From the NCBI GenBank assembly GCA_026224805.1, contig JAMFRN010000135.1:1-57995 (forward strand): a stretch of DNA of 57,995 nt. Direction: 5' to 3'. The stretch comes from Nevskia soli. GTDB lineage: Bacteria; Pseudomonadota; Gammaproteobacteria; Nevskiales; Nevskiaceae. Position numbers and translations under genes: made by a program. How positions within the stretch are numbered: the first letter of the stretch is position 1; each line of letters begins with the position of its first letter. Positions 33,069 to 42,779 of this stretch are shown in pieces. The notes under the pieces are model-generated. The model was not told the DNA's origin, ran no database searches, and was given only the letters and a program-made list of their open reading frames with translations.

Positions 33069-35954
33069 ATGCTACTAGGCAACAAGGCCTTATGGGCCGG
33101 TGTCTGCATTTCCGCCTTGAGTTGTCTGGCTTCCGGTGAAACCTTCGCGTCGCTTCCGCTGGCGCCCACCGTATCGGGAAGTACGCAGACCCACCAGCTG
33201 AAAATCCTCGGCAAGCCCGGCGCCAGTGTGCAGGCGGATGTTTCCGCCGCGAACAACCGCAAGCTGGACAACAGCCTGATCAGAATGAAACAGGCTTACG
33301 CGGCAGCCTCGCCGAGTCAACGCGCCTCGATCGACCTGAAGCAGCAGAATCCGTTGGCGCGCCTGCGCTACACCTCGCCGCTGGCCACGCCCTCGGTGCT
33401 GGTCGACGTGATCGTGAAGGGTGATCCGAAAGTGGTCCGGGCGCAGCTCGAACAGCTGGGCTTCAAGACTTCGGCGGTCTTCAGGAACGACATCGGCGGC
33501 TGGCTGCCGCTGGACCAGATCGACAAGGCCGCGACGTTCACCAACCTGCGCTTCTTCAAGACCGCCATGATGCATACCAAGGTCACCCAGACCGGTCCGC
33601 TGGCGACCCAGGGCGACTTCGTGCAGCGCAGCCTGGCCCTGAAGCAGTCGACGCTGTATCCGGGACTCACCGGCAAGGGCATCACGGTGGGCGTGATGTC
33701 CGACAGCTTCGATTGCGCCGGCGTGGCGAACGCAGAGCCGGGCGCGACCGGGCATTCCGAAGACTATGCCGATGACGTGGCGATGGGGGCACTCCCCGCC
33801 GGTGTCAACGTCATCGAGGAAGATCCGGCCTGCCCCAACGGCACGGACGAGGGACGTGCGCTGGCGCAGATCGTCTACGCCGTGGCGCCCGGAGTGAAGC
33901 TGGCGTTTTATACCGCCGACGGCAGCGAGGCGGACTTCGCGCAGGGCATCCTGACCCTGGCCCTGCCGACCAACCAGACCGACCCCAACGGCAACAGCGG
34001 CGGCGGCGCGCAGATCATCGACGACGATGTCGGCTATTTCGACGAGCCGGTATTCCAGGAAGGTGAAGTGGGCATCGCCATCGACCAGGTGGCGGCGCAG
34101 GGCGTGCTGTATTTCTCCTCCGCCGGCAACGACGGCCGCAACTCCTATGAAACCGCGGCGCCGAAATTTACCGGTGCGGCGACGGCCGGTGCGCCGAACG
34201 CGGGCGAGACGCTGCTCAACATGGACCCCAGCGGCGCCACCAGCACCTACTACCTGCCGATCACGATTCCCGCAATGGGGCCCGGCCAGGATGTGGTCAT
34301 CTCGCTGTTCTGGGACCAGCCCTATCAAAGCGGCTATGCCGGCGACCCCGGCGACGTCAACGGCGATCCTGGCGTTGCCAACGGCCCCGGCGCGACCAAC
34401 GTGCTGGATCTTTGCGTCGGCGATGCCAGCGGCAATATCCCGATCACCGGGTCGATCGGCAGCGGCTCCAACATCGAAGACGTGGGCAACGGACCGACAA
34501 TCGTCAACACCAATTGCGCCGGCCTAAGCACTGTGGCGCCGGTATTCGGCAGCAACGGCGAAACCACCGCCACCCAGCCGGGTGAAAAGGATCCCTACAA
34601 CGTCATCGTCATCTTCAACAATTCCAGCAGCGTGGTACAGGCGATCCAGGCCAGCTTGGTGGTCGGCTTGATCACCGGGCCGCCGCCGGGCCGGGTCAAG
34701 ATCATCGTCCAGGACGATGGCCTCGGCAGCCGGATCACGCAGTTCAACACCGCCAGCTCCACCATCCAGGGTCATCCGCTGTCGCCCAATGCAATGGCGG
34801 TGGGCGCATCGTTCTTCTACGACACGCCGGCCTGCCAGAGCAGCCTGTCGACGCCAGTGCTGGAGGCATTCAGCTCCGCGGGCGGCTCGCCGTTCCTGTT
34901 CGACGCCAACGGCAACGCCCTTGCAACACCGGTGACGCCGCAGAAGCCGAATATCGTGGCGCCGGACGGCATCTCCACCACGTTCTTCGGCTTCCCAGCC
35001 CAGGACGAGGTGGAAGGCAGCTTCTCCACACCGGTGCCGCAGTGCCAGCTCTATCCGGCGTATCCCTTCAACTTCTTCGGCACCTCGGCAGCGGCACCGC
35101 ACGCGGCGGGCGCGGCGGCACTGCTGCTGCAAGCCGATCCAACCGCAACCCCCACCGCCATCTACACCGCGATGGAGAACACGGCCCAGGCCATGAGCGG
35201 CGTGGGCTTCAGCTACGACACCGGCTACGGTTTCGTGCAGGCGGATGCGGCGATTGCGCTGCTACTGCCGGCCGAGCTCACCCTGTCGGCGCCGAGCTTC
35301 ACTTTCACCAGCGCGGGGACACAGACCGAGACGGTGACCAACTCCGGCACCGGACCGCTGACGGTCAGCAATGTCCAAGTCACTCCGTCCGGCGTGACGC
35401 AGACCAATAATTGCCCCGCCACGATTGCGGCGGGTAAAAGCTGCACCATCACACTGTCCCTCGCCGCGGCCGGCGCCGGTGCCGACCAGGGCACGCTGAG
35501 CTTTGCCACCAACGCCCAGGGCCACGGCGGCGCGGTCTCGGTGCCGATCAGCGTTCCGGCACAGGTCACGGTGGCGCCGCAGTCCGTCAGCCTGCTGGCG
35601 AAGCAGGGCGGTGCCGCTTCGCAGGCGGTCACGGTAACCAACTCGGGAGTCGGCATGCTCAGCGTGAGCGGCGTCACGGTGACGCCAGCGCTGGTGAGCC
35701 AGACCAATACCTGTACCGCGCCGCTGGCGGCGGGCGCCACCTGCACGGTGACGCTGACGCTGAACACCAGCACCACGGCCTCGGGCATCGGCACCCTGGT
35801 GATCGCCACCAATGCCACCAATGTGCCCGGTGGCACGGCCAACGTGGCGGTTTCGGCCCTGGTCAATGCCAACAACGGCGGCGGCGCATTCGGGCCGTGG
35901 CTGCTGTTGCCGGGCTTCGCTCTGGCCGGACTGCGGCGCCGCAAGCGCAGCTAA
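33069..35954 (+). CDS. Secreted subtilisin-fold (S8/S53-like) peptidase with two Ig-like repeats and GlyGly-CTERM-like tail
   Basis: A 961-residue precursor; AGGGAG precedes ATG 33069. Signal peptide at about 1-28, an N-terminal pro-region to about 200, then the catalytic domain: Asp212 (VGVMSDSFD), DEGRA at 260-264 at the place of the usual catalytic-His block, Asn354 in SSAGNDG and Ser673 in GTSAAAPHAAGAAALL. The Glu of DEGRA may take over the His role, as the Glu does in sedolisins. Two tandem Ig-like repeats follow (starts near 738 and 836, each with a Cys pair, VTNSGxGxLxVSxV). The end is NNGGGAFGPW, a hydrophobic helix and RRRKRS, as in GlyGly-CTERM sorting signals. An intrinsic terminator follows. 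Confidence 0.85.
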   Translation: MLLGNKALWAGVCISALSCLASGETFASLPLAPTVSGSTQTHQLKILGKPGASVQADVSAANNRKLDNSLIRMKQAYAAASPSQRASIDLKQQNPLARLRYTSPLATPSVLVDVIVKGDPKVVRAQLEQLGFKTSAVFRNDIGGWLPLDQIDKAATFTNLRFFKTAMMHTKVTQTGPLATQGDFVQRSLALKQSTLYPGLTGKGITVGVMSDSFDCAGVANAEPGATGHSEDYADDVAMGALPAGVNVIEEDPACPNGTDEGRALAQIVYAVAPGVKLAFYTADGSEADFAQGILTLALPTNQTDPNGNSGGGAQIIDDDVGYFDEPVFQEGEVGIAIDQVAAQGVLYFSSAGNDGRNSYETAAPKFTGAATAGAPNAGETLLNMDPSGATSTYYLPITIPAMGPGQDVVISLFWDQPYQSGYAGDPGDVNGDPGVANGPGATNVLDLCVGDASGNIPITGSIGSGSNIEDVGNGPTIVNTNCAGLSTVAPVFGSNGETTATQPGEKDPYNVIVIFNNSSSVVQAIQASLVVGLITGPPPGRVKIIVQDDGLGSRITQFNTASSTIQGHPLSPNAMAVGASFFYDTPACQSSLSTPVLEAFSSAGGSPFLFDANGNALATPVTPQKPNIVAPDGISTTFFGFPAQDEVEGSFSTPVPQCQLYPAYPFNFFGTSAAAPHAAGAAALLLQADPTATPTAIYTAMENTAQAMSGVGFSYDTGYGFVQADAAIALLLPAELTLSAPSFTFTSAGTQTETVTNSGTGPLTVSNVQVTPSGVTQTNNCPATIAAGKSCTITLSLAAAGAGADQGTLSFATNAQGHGGAVSVPISVPAQVTVAPQSVSLLAKQGGAASQAVTVTNSGVGMLSVSGVTVTPALVSQTNTCTAPLAAGATCTVTLTLNTSTTASGIGTLVIATNATNVPGGTANVAVSALVNANNGGGAFGPWLLLPGFALAGLRRRKRS

Positions 35955-35977
35955 GACGGTAGCATCTGCTGCAATCG

Positions 35978-36013
35978 TCCCGGGGACGGCGCAAGCCTCC
36001 CCGGGATTTTTTT
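35978..36013 (+). terminator. Terminator of the subtilisin-like gene
   Basis: TCCCGGGGA/TCCCCGGGA stem (35978-35986 and 35998-36006), 11-base loop, then TTTTTTT. Confidence 0.92.
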
Positions 36014-36218
36014 GCCCGGAAATCGGGCGTTTGGGGGATGGGCCGCTTCGCGAAAGGGCCGGCGGTGCGGCCTGCCGCAGAGCCGCCGCGATGCTTCCGC
36101 CGGGCGGGATCGAACGCCCGCCTCTTGCGCGGCGGCCCCGGCAGTGGTAACAAGAGCATCCGGCCAGCTTCGCGCCGGACGTTTAAGTTGTGGATTCTGA
36201 TCTTTGGGGAGATCAAGG

Positions 36219-37232
36219 ATGAACGCCAAAATCGCACTCGTCGTGGACGATTCGAAGTCCGCGCGCTTCGCCATGCGCAAGTTCCTGGAGAGCTTCGGCT
36301 ACCAGGTCGACACCGCGGAAAGCGCCGAGGACGCCTACATCTACCTGCGCAAGAAGCTGCCGGAGGTGATGTTCCTCGACCACATCATGCCTGGCACCGA
36401 CGGCTTCGAGGCGATCCGCGCGATCAAGCAGAACGCGCTGACTGCCGGCCTGCCGGTGGTGCTGTGCTCGTCCAACGAGGGTGACGACTTCCTGCGCCAG
36501 GCGCGGGTCTGCGGCGCCATCGACGTGCTGCAGAAGCCGCCCAGTCCGGAGCAGATCCGCTCGGTGCTGGATAACCTCAAACGCCTGCAGGAAACCGCGC
36601 CGCCGGCCGCCCTGGCGCCGGCCGCGCCGAGCAAGGTGCAATCGATCCGCGAACCGGAAGTGGCGATCGAGCAGGCGGTGATGAAGAGTTTGCGCGACGT
36701 GCTGCCGCAGCCGGCACAGGTGCCGGCCGCCGTGCCCACGACGCTGTGGTCCGCCGCGCCGCGTGAGGACATGCCGCTGCTCAACCGCAGCCCGGCGCCG
36801 CGCGAGGACCATGCGCCGCGCGGCGATTCGATGCGCGAGGAAATGGAAGCGCGCCTGCGCAAGATCACCCAGGATCTGTTCGTGCAGATCGGCGAGATCA
36901 AGGCCCAACTGGCCCACAGCGACGCGGCGGCGCACAGCGGACGCGACGACCAGCATTTGCAGCAGATCGCGGTAAGGGCGGTGGAGCCGCAGCTGGACGC
37001 CCTCGGCCGCAATGTGGAAAACCTGCTCGGCCGCCTGCGCGGCGACATCGACGAGCTGCTGGCGGTGCAGAACCAGCGCATCGATCAGCTCAGCCAGAGC
37101 CTGCGCCAGGCGGTGATCGAAGAGGCCCACGCCGTATCCGAACGCGTCATGATGAGCGCCGCACAGCGCATCTCCGATCAAATCGCCGAATCGCTGCTGC
37201 GGGTGCTGAAGCCGGCGGCGGTACAGCGCTAG
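36219..37232 (+). CDS. Orphan response regulator with C-terminal coiled coil
   Basis: A 337-residue protein. A receiver domain fills residues about 4-125: acidic pocket Asp10-Asp11, phospho-acceptor Asp54 (VMFLDHIMPGTDGFEA) and conserved Lys in LQKPPSP. A Pro/Ala-rich linker (about 130-210) joins it to a long helical, heptad-rich tail with ELLAVQNQRIDQLSQSLRQAV. There is no DNA-binding, GGDEF or kinase domain, so the output is probably protein-protein contact, as in CheY-like or scaffold regulators. No histidine kinase is adjacent. RBS GGGGAG lies upstream of ATG 36219. Confidence 0.88.
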   Translation: MNAKIALVVDDSKSARFAMRKFLESFGYQVDTAESAEDAYIYLRKKLPEVMFLDHIMPGTDGFEAIRAIKQNALTAGLPVVLCSSNEGDDFLRQARVCGAIDVLQKPPSPEQIRSVLDNLKRLQETAPPAALAPAAPSKVQSIREPEVAIEQAVMKSLRDVLPQPAQVPAAVPTTLWSAAPREDMPLLNRSPAPREDHAPRGDSMREEMEARLRKITQDLFVQIGEIKAQLAHSDAAAHSGRDDQHLQQIAVRAVEPQLDALGRNVENLLGRLRGDIDELLAVQNQRIDQLSQSLRQAVIEEAHAVSERVMMSAAQRISDQIAESLLRVLKPAAVQR

Positions 37233-37242
37233 AAGCAACAGC

Positions 37243-37424
37243 ATCTCGCGCAAAGACGCAAAGACGCTATACCGTAGGATGTGCTGAGCGTAGCGAAGCG
37301 CATCTTTCGCGTGCGTCTATAGGTTTGCTCGATTGATGCGCTTCGCTACGTTTATCCCGGGCGCAGCCGAGGGACTCAGCACATCCACATTTCTCTTTTG
37401 CGCCTCTGCGTCTTTGCGCGAGAT
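37243..37424. repeat. Nested inverted repeat, MITE-like, between convergent genes
   Basis: Outer arms of 18 bases are perfectly complementary (37243-37260 and 37407-37424, containing CTCGCGCAAAGACGC). Inside lie two opposed copies of the dispersed repeat: short form at 37277-37304 and long form with the 24-bp insert at 37335-37386. The structure is about 180 bases long, has no gene and separates the response-regulator gene from the DUF423 gene. Confidence 0.8.
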
Positions 37425-37431
37425 CGCTTTT

Positions 37432-37811
37432 TCAGTCGCCGCGCAACACCGCCCAGAACAGCGCGCCCCACCCAATCAGAAACAGCAGCCCGCCGAGCGG
37501 CGTGATGGCGCCGAGCCAGCGCGTGCCGCTCAGGGCCAGCGCATAAAGGCTGCCCGAAAACAGCAGCACGCCAAGCGCAAAGCACCAGCCCGCCACGGGC
37601 AGGGCCGGAACCGGCTTGACCAGCAGCAGCACACCTACCGCCAGCAAGGCGAACGCGTGGTAGAACTGATACTCGACGCCGGTGTGGAACACCGCCAGCA
37701 GGTCCGGCGACAGGCGTGTGCGCAGGGCGTGGGCGCCGAAAGCGCCGAAGGCCACGCCGAGCAGGCCGTAGCCGGCGCCGAACAGCAGGAACAGGCGCGC
37801 GGCGTTCGGGT

Positions 37812-37815
<4 letters not shown>
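37432..37815 (-). CDS. DUF423 (YgdD-like) small membrane protein
   Basis: A 127-residue protein with four hydrophobic helices. Conserved features: FGAGYGLLGVAFGAFGAHALRTRL, then VFHTGVEYQFYHAFALL and TPLGGLLFLIGWGALF. Function unknown. Its ATG overlaps the stop of the upstream saccharopine-dehydrogenase-like gene by 4 bases (37812-37815), so the two are translationally coupled. Confidence 0.92.
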
Positions 37816-38987
<1,172 letters not shown>

Positions 38988-39010
38988 GCTGAGTCCTGGG
39001 AAGAATAGTC

Positions 39011-39111
39011 GTTAGTGGTTAGTGATTAGCAACCGCATAACAGTCTGTACGCTCGGGGGACGCGACGCCATTGGCGGCGGGGCCACCAACCACTAATCAC
39101 TGGCCACTAAC
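39011..39111. repeat. Inverted repeat of TTAGTGGTTAGTGATTAG type
   Basis: Arms 39011-39029 (GTTAGTGGTTAGTGATTAG) and 39093-39111 pair with two mismatches around a 63-base centre. It lies in the gap between the enoyl reductase-like gene and cysC. Confidence 0.65.
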
Positions 39112-39119
39112 CACTGCTT

Positions 39120-39668
39120 CTAGAGCAGCCCATCGCGCTCCGGCAGCGCCAGAATCTTCTTCACCGCGTCGTCGATGGCGATCTTGCTGGTGTCGATGGA
39201 GATTTCGGCGTGCTCCGGAATCTCGAACGGATCGTCGATGCCGGTGAAGCCCTTGATCTCGCCGCGCCGCGCCTTCTTGTACAGGCCTTTCGGATCGCGG
39301 CTCTCGCACACCGCCAGCGGCGTGGCGATGTAGACCTCGTAAAACCCGCCCAGCTGGGAGATGCGCGCGCGCACCTCGGCGCGGGCGGTACGGAACGGCG
39401 CGATGGCGGCGCAGATGCAGATGCCGCCATGCTTGGTCACTTCACCGGCGACGTAGCCGATGCGGCGGATGTTGAGCTCGCGGTCGGCGCGGGAGAAGGT
39501 CAGGCCGCTGGACAGCATCTCGCGCACGATGTCGCCGTCGAGGATGGTGGCGGGGCGCTGGTAATCGGACTTGATGACCTCCGCCACCCGTTCCGACAGG
39601 GTGGACTTGCCGGCGCCCGACAAGCCGGTCATGAACAGGGTGAACCCGCGGCGTGGGCTGGCGGTCAT
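39120..39668 (-). CDS. cysC: Stand-alone adenylylsulfate kinase
   Basis: A 182-residue APS kinase that phosphorylates adenosine 5'-phosphosulfate to PAPS. The P-loop is GLSGAGKST (about 15-23), the DGD substrate block LDGDIVREMLS, and the conserved LGGFYEVYIATPLAVCE and DPKGLYKKARRGEIKGFTGI segments follow. Sulfurylase genes (cysD, cysN) are not adjacent. This may serve sulfation or be a relocated copy. GGAGAG precedes ATG 39668. The gene is divergent from dsbD. Confidence 0.93.
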   Translation of the reverse strand: MTASPRRGFTLFMTGLSGAGKSTLSERVAEVIKSDYQRPATILDGDIVREMLSSGLTFSRADRELNIRRIGYVAGEVTKHGGICICAAIAPFRTARAEVRARISQLGGFYEVYIATPLAVCESRDPKGLYKKARRGEIKGFTGIDDPFEIPEHAEISIDTSKIAIDDAVKKILALPERDGLL

Positions 39669-39941
39669 TGCGAGAAGCTCTCCGAGAATAGTTATGGTTG
39701 GCCTGCGGCGATGCGCCGCGGCTGGCACAGCCGGCTATGCCCGCAGCCCCCAAGGCGGCGTCCCATGCCGTAATGCAGCTATTGTAGCCCTGCTTTCCCG
39801 CCTATCGTCAGCGCGCCGGGGGCCATAGGGAAATCCCCTGAGACTGGGTTGGCCCGATCATCCCGTCCCGGCGCGGAACCCCACGCCGGGACGAAGGTCA
39901 TTACACTCTCCTACTTGCCTTAGTTCAGACCCCTCCCCCGC

Positions 39942-42074
39942 ATGCGCCCGCTTCTTGCCCTCGGCCTGCCCCTCAGCCTGGTGTTCGCCGCTTTCACCCT
40001 TCCCGGCCATGCCGCGCCGGTCCAGACCGAGCATGTCGAAGCCGAACTGATCGCCGAAAACCTCAGCCTGGCCGCTGGCGGCGACAACTGGTTGGCGCTG
40101 CGCATCGCGCCGGAGGACGGCTGGCACGTGTACTGGCGCAACCCGGGCGATTCCGGGCTGGCCACCACTCTCGCCTGGACCCTGCCGGCCGGCATCAGCG
40201 CCGGTGACCTGCAGTGGCCGTATCCGCACCGCAGCGCCCTCGGCGATATCGTCAACTACGGCTACGGCAAGGAAACCCTGCTGCTGGTGCCGCTGACGGT
40301 GCCGGCCGACTGGTCCGGCGGCGCCAGCGTCAACCTGCAGGCCAAGGCCAAATGGCTGGTGTGCAAAGACATCTGCATCCCCGGCAGCGCCGATCTGAGC
40401 CTGACCCTGCCGGTCACCGACCCCGGCACGCCGCAGCAGGCCGATCCGCGCTGGCGCGACGCCTTCAGCAGCACCCGCACGCAACTGCCGCAGCCGGCCC
40501 CGGCCGACTGGAAAGTGCAGTTCGCCACCCACGGCGGCGCCGGCGAAGGCGATTTCTCGCTGGCGGTGAAAGGCGCGCACTTCTCCGCCGGCGGCGCCAT
40601 CGAATTCTTCCCCTACGTCAGCGACCTGGTCAAGCACTCGGCGCCGCAGCGCTTGGCCAACAGCGCCGATCACGGCCTGCGCATCTCGCAGACGCTGGGC
40701 GACTACTTCGTCAAGGCGCCGGCCCAGGTGGACGGCGAGCTGGTGGTGCACGACGGTGACAGTGTCAAGGCCTGGGAAATCCACGCCCAGCCCGGCACGG
40801 TGGAGCCGGTGCCGCAGGGCGCAGCCGGTAGCGCCCTGCCTGCCGCGGCGGAAGCGGCGGCGCCGCTGAGCCTGGCCCTGGTGCTGCTGTCGGCCCTGCT
40901 CGGCGGCCTGATCCTCAACCTGATGCCCTGCGTCTTCCCGGTGCTGTCGATCAAGGAGATCAGCCTGATCGAGGCACGCGCCAAGGTGGCGCGGCGCCAG
41001 CGCGGCCATGCGCTGGCCTACACCTTCGGCGTGCTCGCCACTTTCGGCGGGCTGGCCGGCCTGCTGCTGGCGCTGCGCGGCGGCGGCATGGCGGTCGGCT
41101 GGGGCTTCCAGCTGCAGCAGCCGGTGTTCGTGGCGGTGCTGGCCTACCTGTTCTTCGGCATGGGCCTGTCGATGTCCGGCGTGGTGCAGTTCGGCACGCG
41201 CCTGATGGGCGTGGGCCAAAGCCTCGCCGCCGACAACGGCTATCGCGGCTCCTTCTTCACCGGCGTGCTGGCGGTGGCGGTGGCCAGCCCCTGCACCGCG
41301 CCCTTCATGGGCACCGCACTGGGCTATGCCCTGGGCCAGCCGGCGGCCCTGGCCATGCTGGTGTTCCTGGCGCTGGGCCTGGGCCTGGCGCTGCCGTTCC
41401 TGCTAATCGGCTTCTTCCCGCAGCTGGGCAAGCTGCTGCCGCGCCCCGGCGCCTGGATGGAAACCTTCAAGCAGGTGATGGCCTTCCCGCTCTACCTGAG
41501 CGTGGTGTGGCTGCTGTGGGTGCTGGGCGGCATTACCGACCGCAGCGGCATGGCGGTAGCCCTGCTCGGCCTGACCCTGGTGGCTTTCGCGCTGTGGCTG
41601 TGGAACCGGCCGGGGCGCGTCGCCGGCCTGCTCAAGCTTGCGGCGCTGCTGGTGGCGCTGGCCCTGCTGAGCTCGCCGCAGATCCGCACGGTTTCGGCGG
41701 GCGGCGGCACGCCTGCCGCGGCCAAGCCGGGCAGCGCAGCGATCGAGCCCTGGAGCGAGCAGCGCGTGACCGAGTTGCGCGCCCAGGGCCGCACCATCTT
41801 TGTCGACATGACCGCCGACTGGTGCATCACCTGCAAGGTCAACGAGCACGTGGCGCTGGACACCGATGCGGTGCATCAGGTTTTCGCCGATCAGCAGGTC
41901 GCCTGGCTGCAAGGCGACTGGACCCGCGCCGATCCGGCCATCACCCAGCTGCTGGCGCGTTATGGGCGTTCCGGCGTACCGCTGTATCTGGTATATGTGA
42001 AGGGTGGCGATCCGAAAGTGCTGCCCCAGTTGTTGACGCCATCGATCGTCGTGGATTCGCTCAAACCGGGTTGA
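39942..42074 (+). CDS. DsbD family thiol:disulfide interchange protein (ScsB-like)
   Basis: A 710-residue inner-membrane electron carrier. After a signal peptide (about 1-24) comes an Ig-like periplasmic domain with a Cys pair (WLVCKDICIPG), then about eight membrane helices with the redox cysteines in LNLMPCVFPVLS and VASPCTAPFMG, and a C-terminal thioredoxin domain with WCITC (Cys628, Cys631). It moves electrons from cytoplasmic thioredoxin to periplasmic partners. The periplasmic N-domain with WLVCK...C is the ScsB-type form. The redoxin gene follows after 31 bases, a likely partner. Confidence 0.92.
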   Translation: MRPLLALGLPLSLVFAAFTLPGHAAPVQTEHVEAELIAENLSLAAGGDNWLALRIAPEDGWHVYWRNPGDSGLATTLAWTLPAGISAGDLQWPYPHRSALGDIVNYGYGKETLLLVPLTVPADWSGGASVNLQAKAKWLVCKDICIPGSADLSLTLPVTDPGTPQQADPRWRDAFSSTRTQLPQPAPADWKVQFATHGGAGEGDFSLAVKGAHFSAGGAIEFFPYVSDLVKHSAPQRLANSADHGLRISQTLGDYFVKAPAQVDGELVVHDGDSVKAWEIHAQPGTVEPVPQGAAGSALPAAAEAAAPLSLALVLLSALLGGLILNLMPCVFPVLSIKEISLIEARAKVARRQRGHALAYTFGVLATFGGLAGLLLALRGGGMAVGWGFQLQQPVFVAVLAYLFFGMGLSMSGVVQFGTRLMGVGQSLAADNGYRGSFFTGVLAVAVASPCTAPFMGTALGYALGQPAALAMLVFLALGLGLALPFLLIGFFPQLGKLLPRPGAWMETFKQVMAFPLYLSVVWLLWVLGGITDRSGMAVALLGLTLVAFALWLWNRPGRVAGLLKLAALLVALALLSSPQIRTVSAGGGTPAAAKPGSAAIEPWSEQRVTELRAQGRTIFVDMTADWCITCKVNEHVALDTDAVHQVFADQQVAWLQGDWTRADPAITQLLARYGRSGVPLYLVYVKGGDPKVLPQLLTPSIVVDSLKPG

Positions 42075-42105
42075 GGCTGCTCTCCAGGCTTTCAAGGAGG
42101 CTGCG

Positions 42106-42738
42106 ATGAATGGATTGCTCAAGTCAGGGACTCTCGGTGGATTGCTCGCCATGCTGCTCGGCGGCATCTTCCAGGGCGGCGCGCTAGCGGCGGACGCTCC
42201 GCGCATCGGCCAGCCGGCGCCGGCCTTCAGCGGCACCGACAGCCATGGCAAGACCGTGTCGCTGGCGGATTATCGCGGCAAGCTGGTGGTGCTGGAATGG
42301 ACCAACGACGGCTGCCCCTTCGTCCAGCACTATTACAAGAAGGGCAATATGCAGACCCTGCAGAAGGAGTACACCGGCAAGGGCGTGATCTGGCTGTCGG
42401 TGATTTCCTCGGCTCCCGGCACCCAGGGCTATGCCGACGGCGCCCGCGCCGACCAGCTCACCCGGCAGCGCGGCGCGGCACCCAGCGCGGTGCTGCTCGA
42501 TGCCTCCGGCAAGATCGGCCACCTCTACGACGCCAAGACCACGCCGCACATGTTCATCGTCGACGGCGGCGGCAAGCTGATCTATGCGGGCGGCATCGAC
42601 AGCCTGCCCAGCACCGATCCGGACGATATCGCCCGGGCCAGCCCCTATGTCAAAACGGCGCTGGAGGAGGCCCTGGCCGGCAAGCCGCTGAGCCAGCCGC
42701 TGACCCCGCCCTACGGCTGCTCGGTCAAGTACGAGTAA
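42106..42738 (+). CDS. Secreted thioredoxin-fold redoxin
   Basis: A 210-residue periplasmic redoxin. Signal peptide at about 1-29 (LLAMLLGGIFQGGALAADA), then the AhpC/TSA-like core: IGQPAPAFSGTDSHGKTVSLADYRGKLVVLEW in sequence, with NDGCPFVQHYY (single Cys of the usual CxxC pair). VDGGGKLIYAGGIDS is the last strand pair. A second Cys is near the end (YGCSVKY). With one Cys at the active site, it may act as a peroxiredoxin-like or partner-dependent carrier fed by DsbD just upstream. AAGGAGG lies before the ATG. Confidence 0.87.
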   Translation: MNGLLKSGTLGGLLAMLLGGIFQGGALAADAPRIGQPAPAFSGTDSHGKTVSLADYRGKLVVLEWTNDGCPFVQHYYKKGNMQTLQKEYTGKGVIWLSVISSAPGTQGYADGARADQLTRQRGAAPSAVLLDASGKIGHLYDAKTTPHMFIVDGGGKLIYAGGIDSLPSTDPDDIARASPYVKTALEEALAGKPLSQPLTPPYGCSVKYE

Positions 42739-42779
42739 GGGCTGGGGAGTGAGGGCGGCGGCGCAACGGCACCCGCTCC

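Noticed and set aside
37243-37424. Insertion sequence
   Set aside because: Terminal inverted repeats exist, but there is no transposase frame in 180 bases; at most a non-autonomous element.
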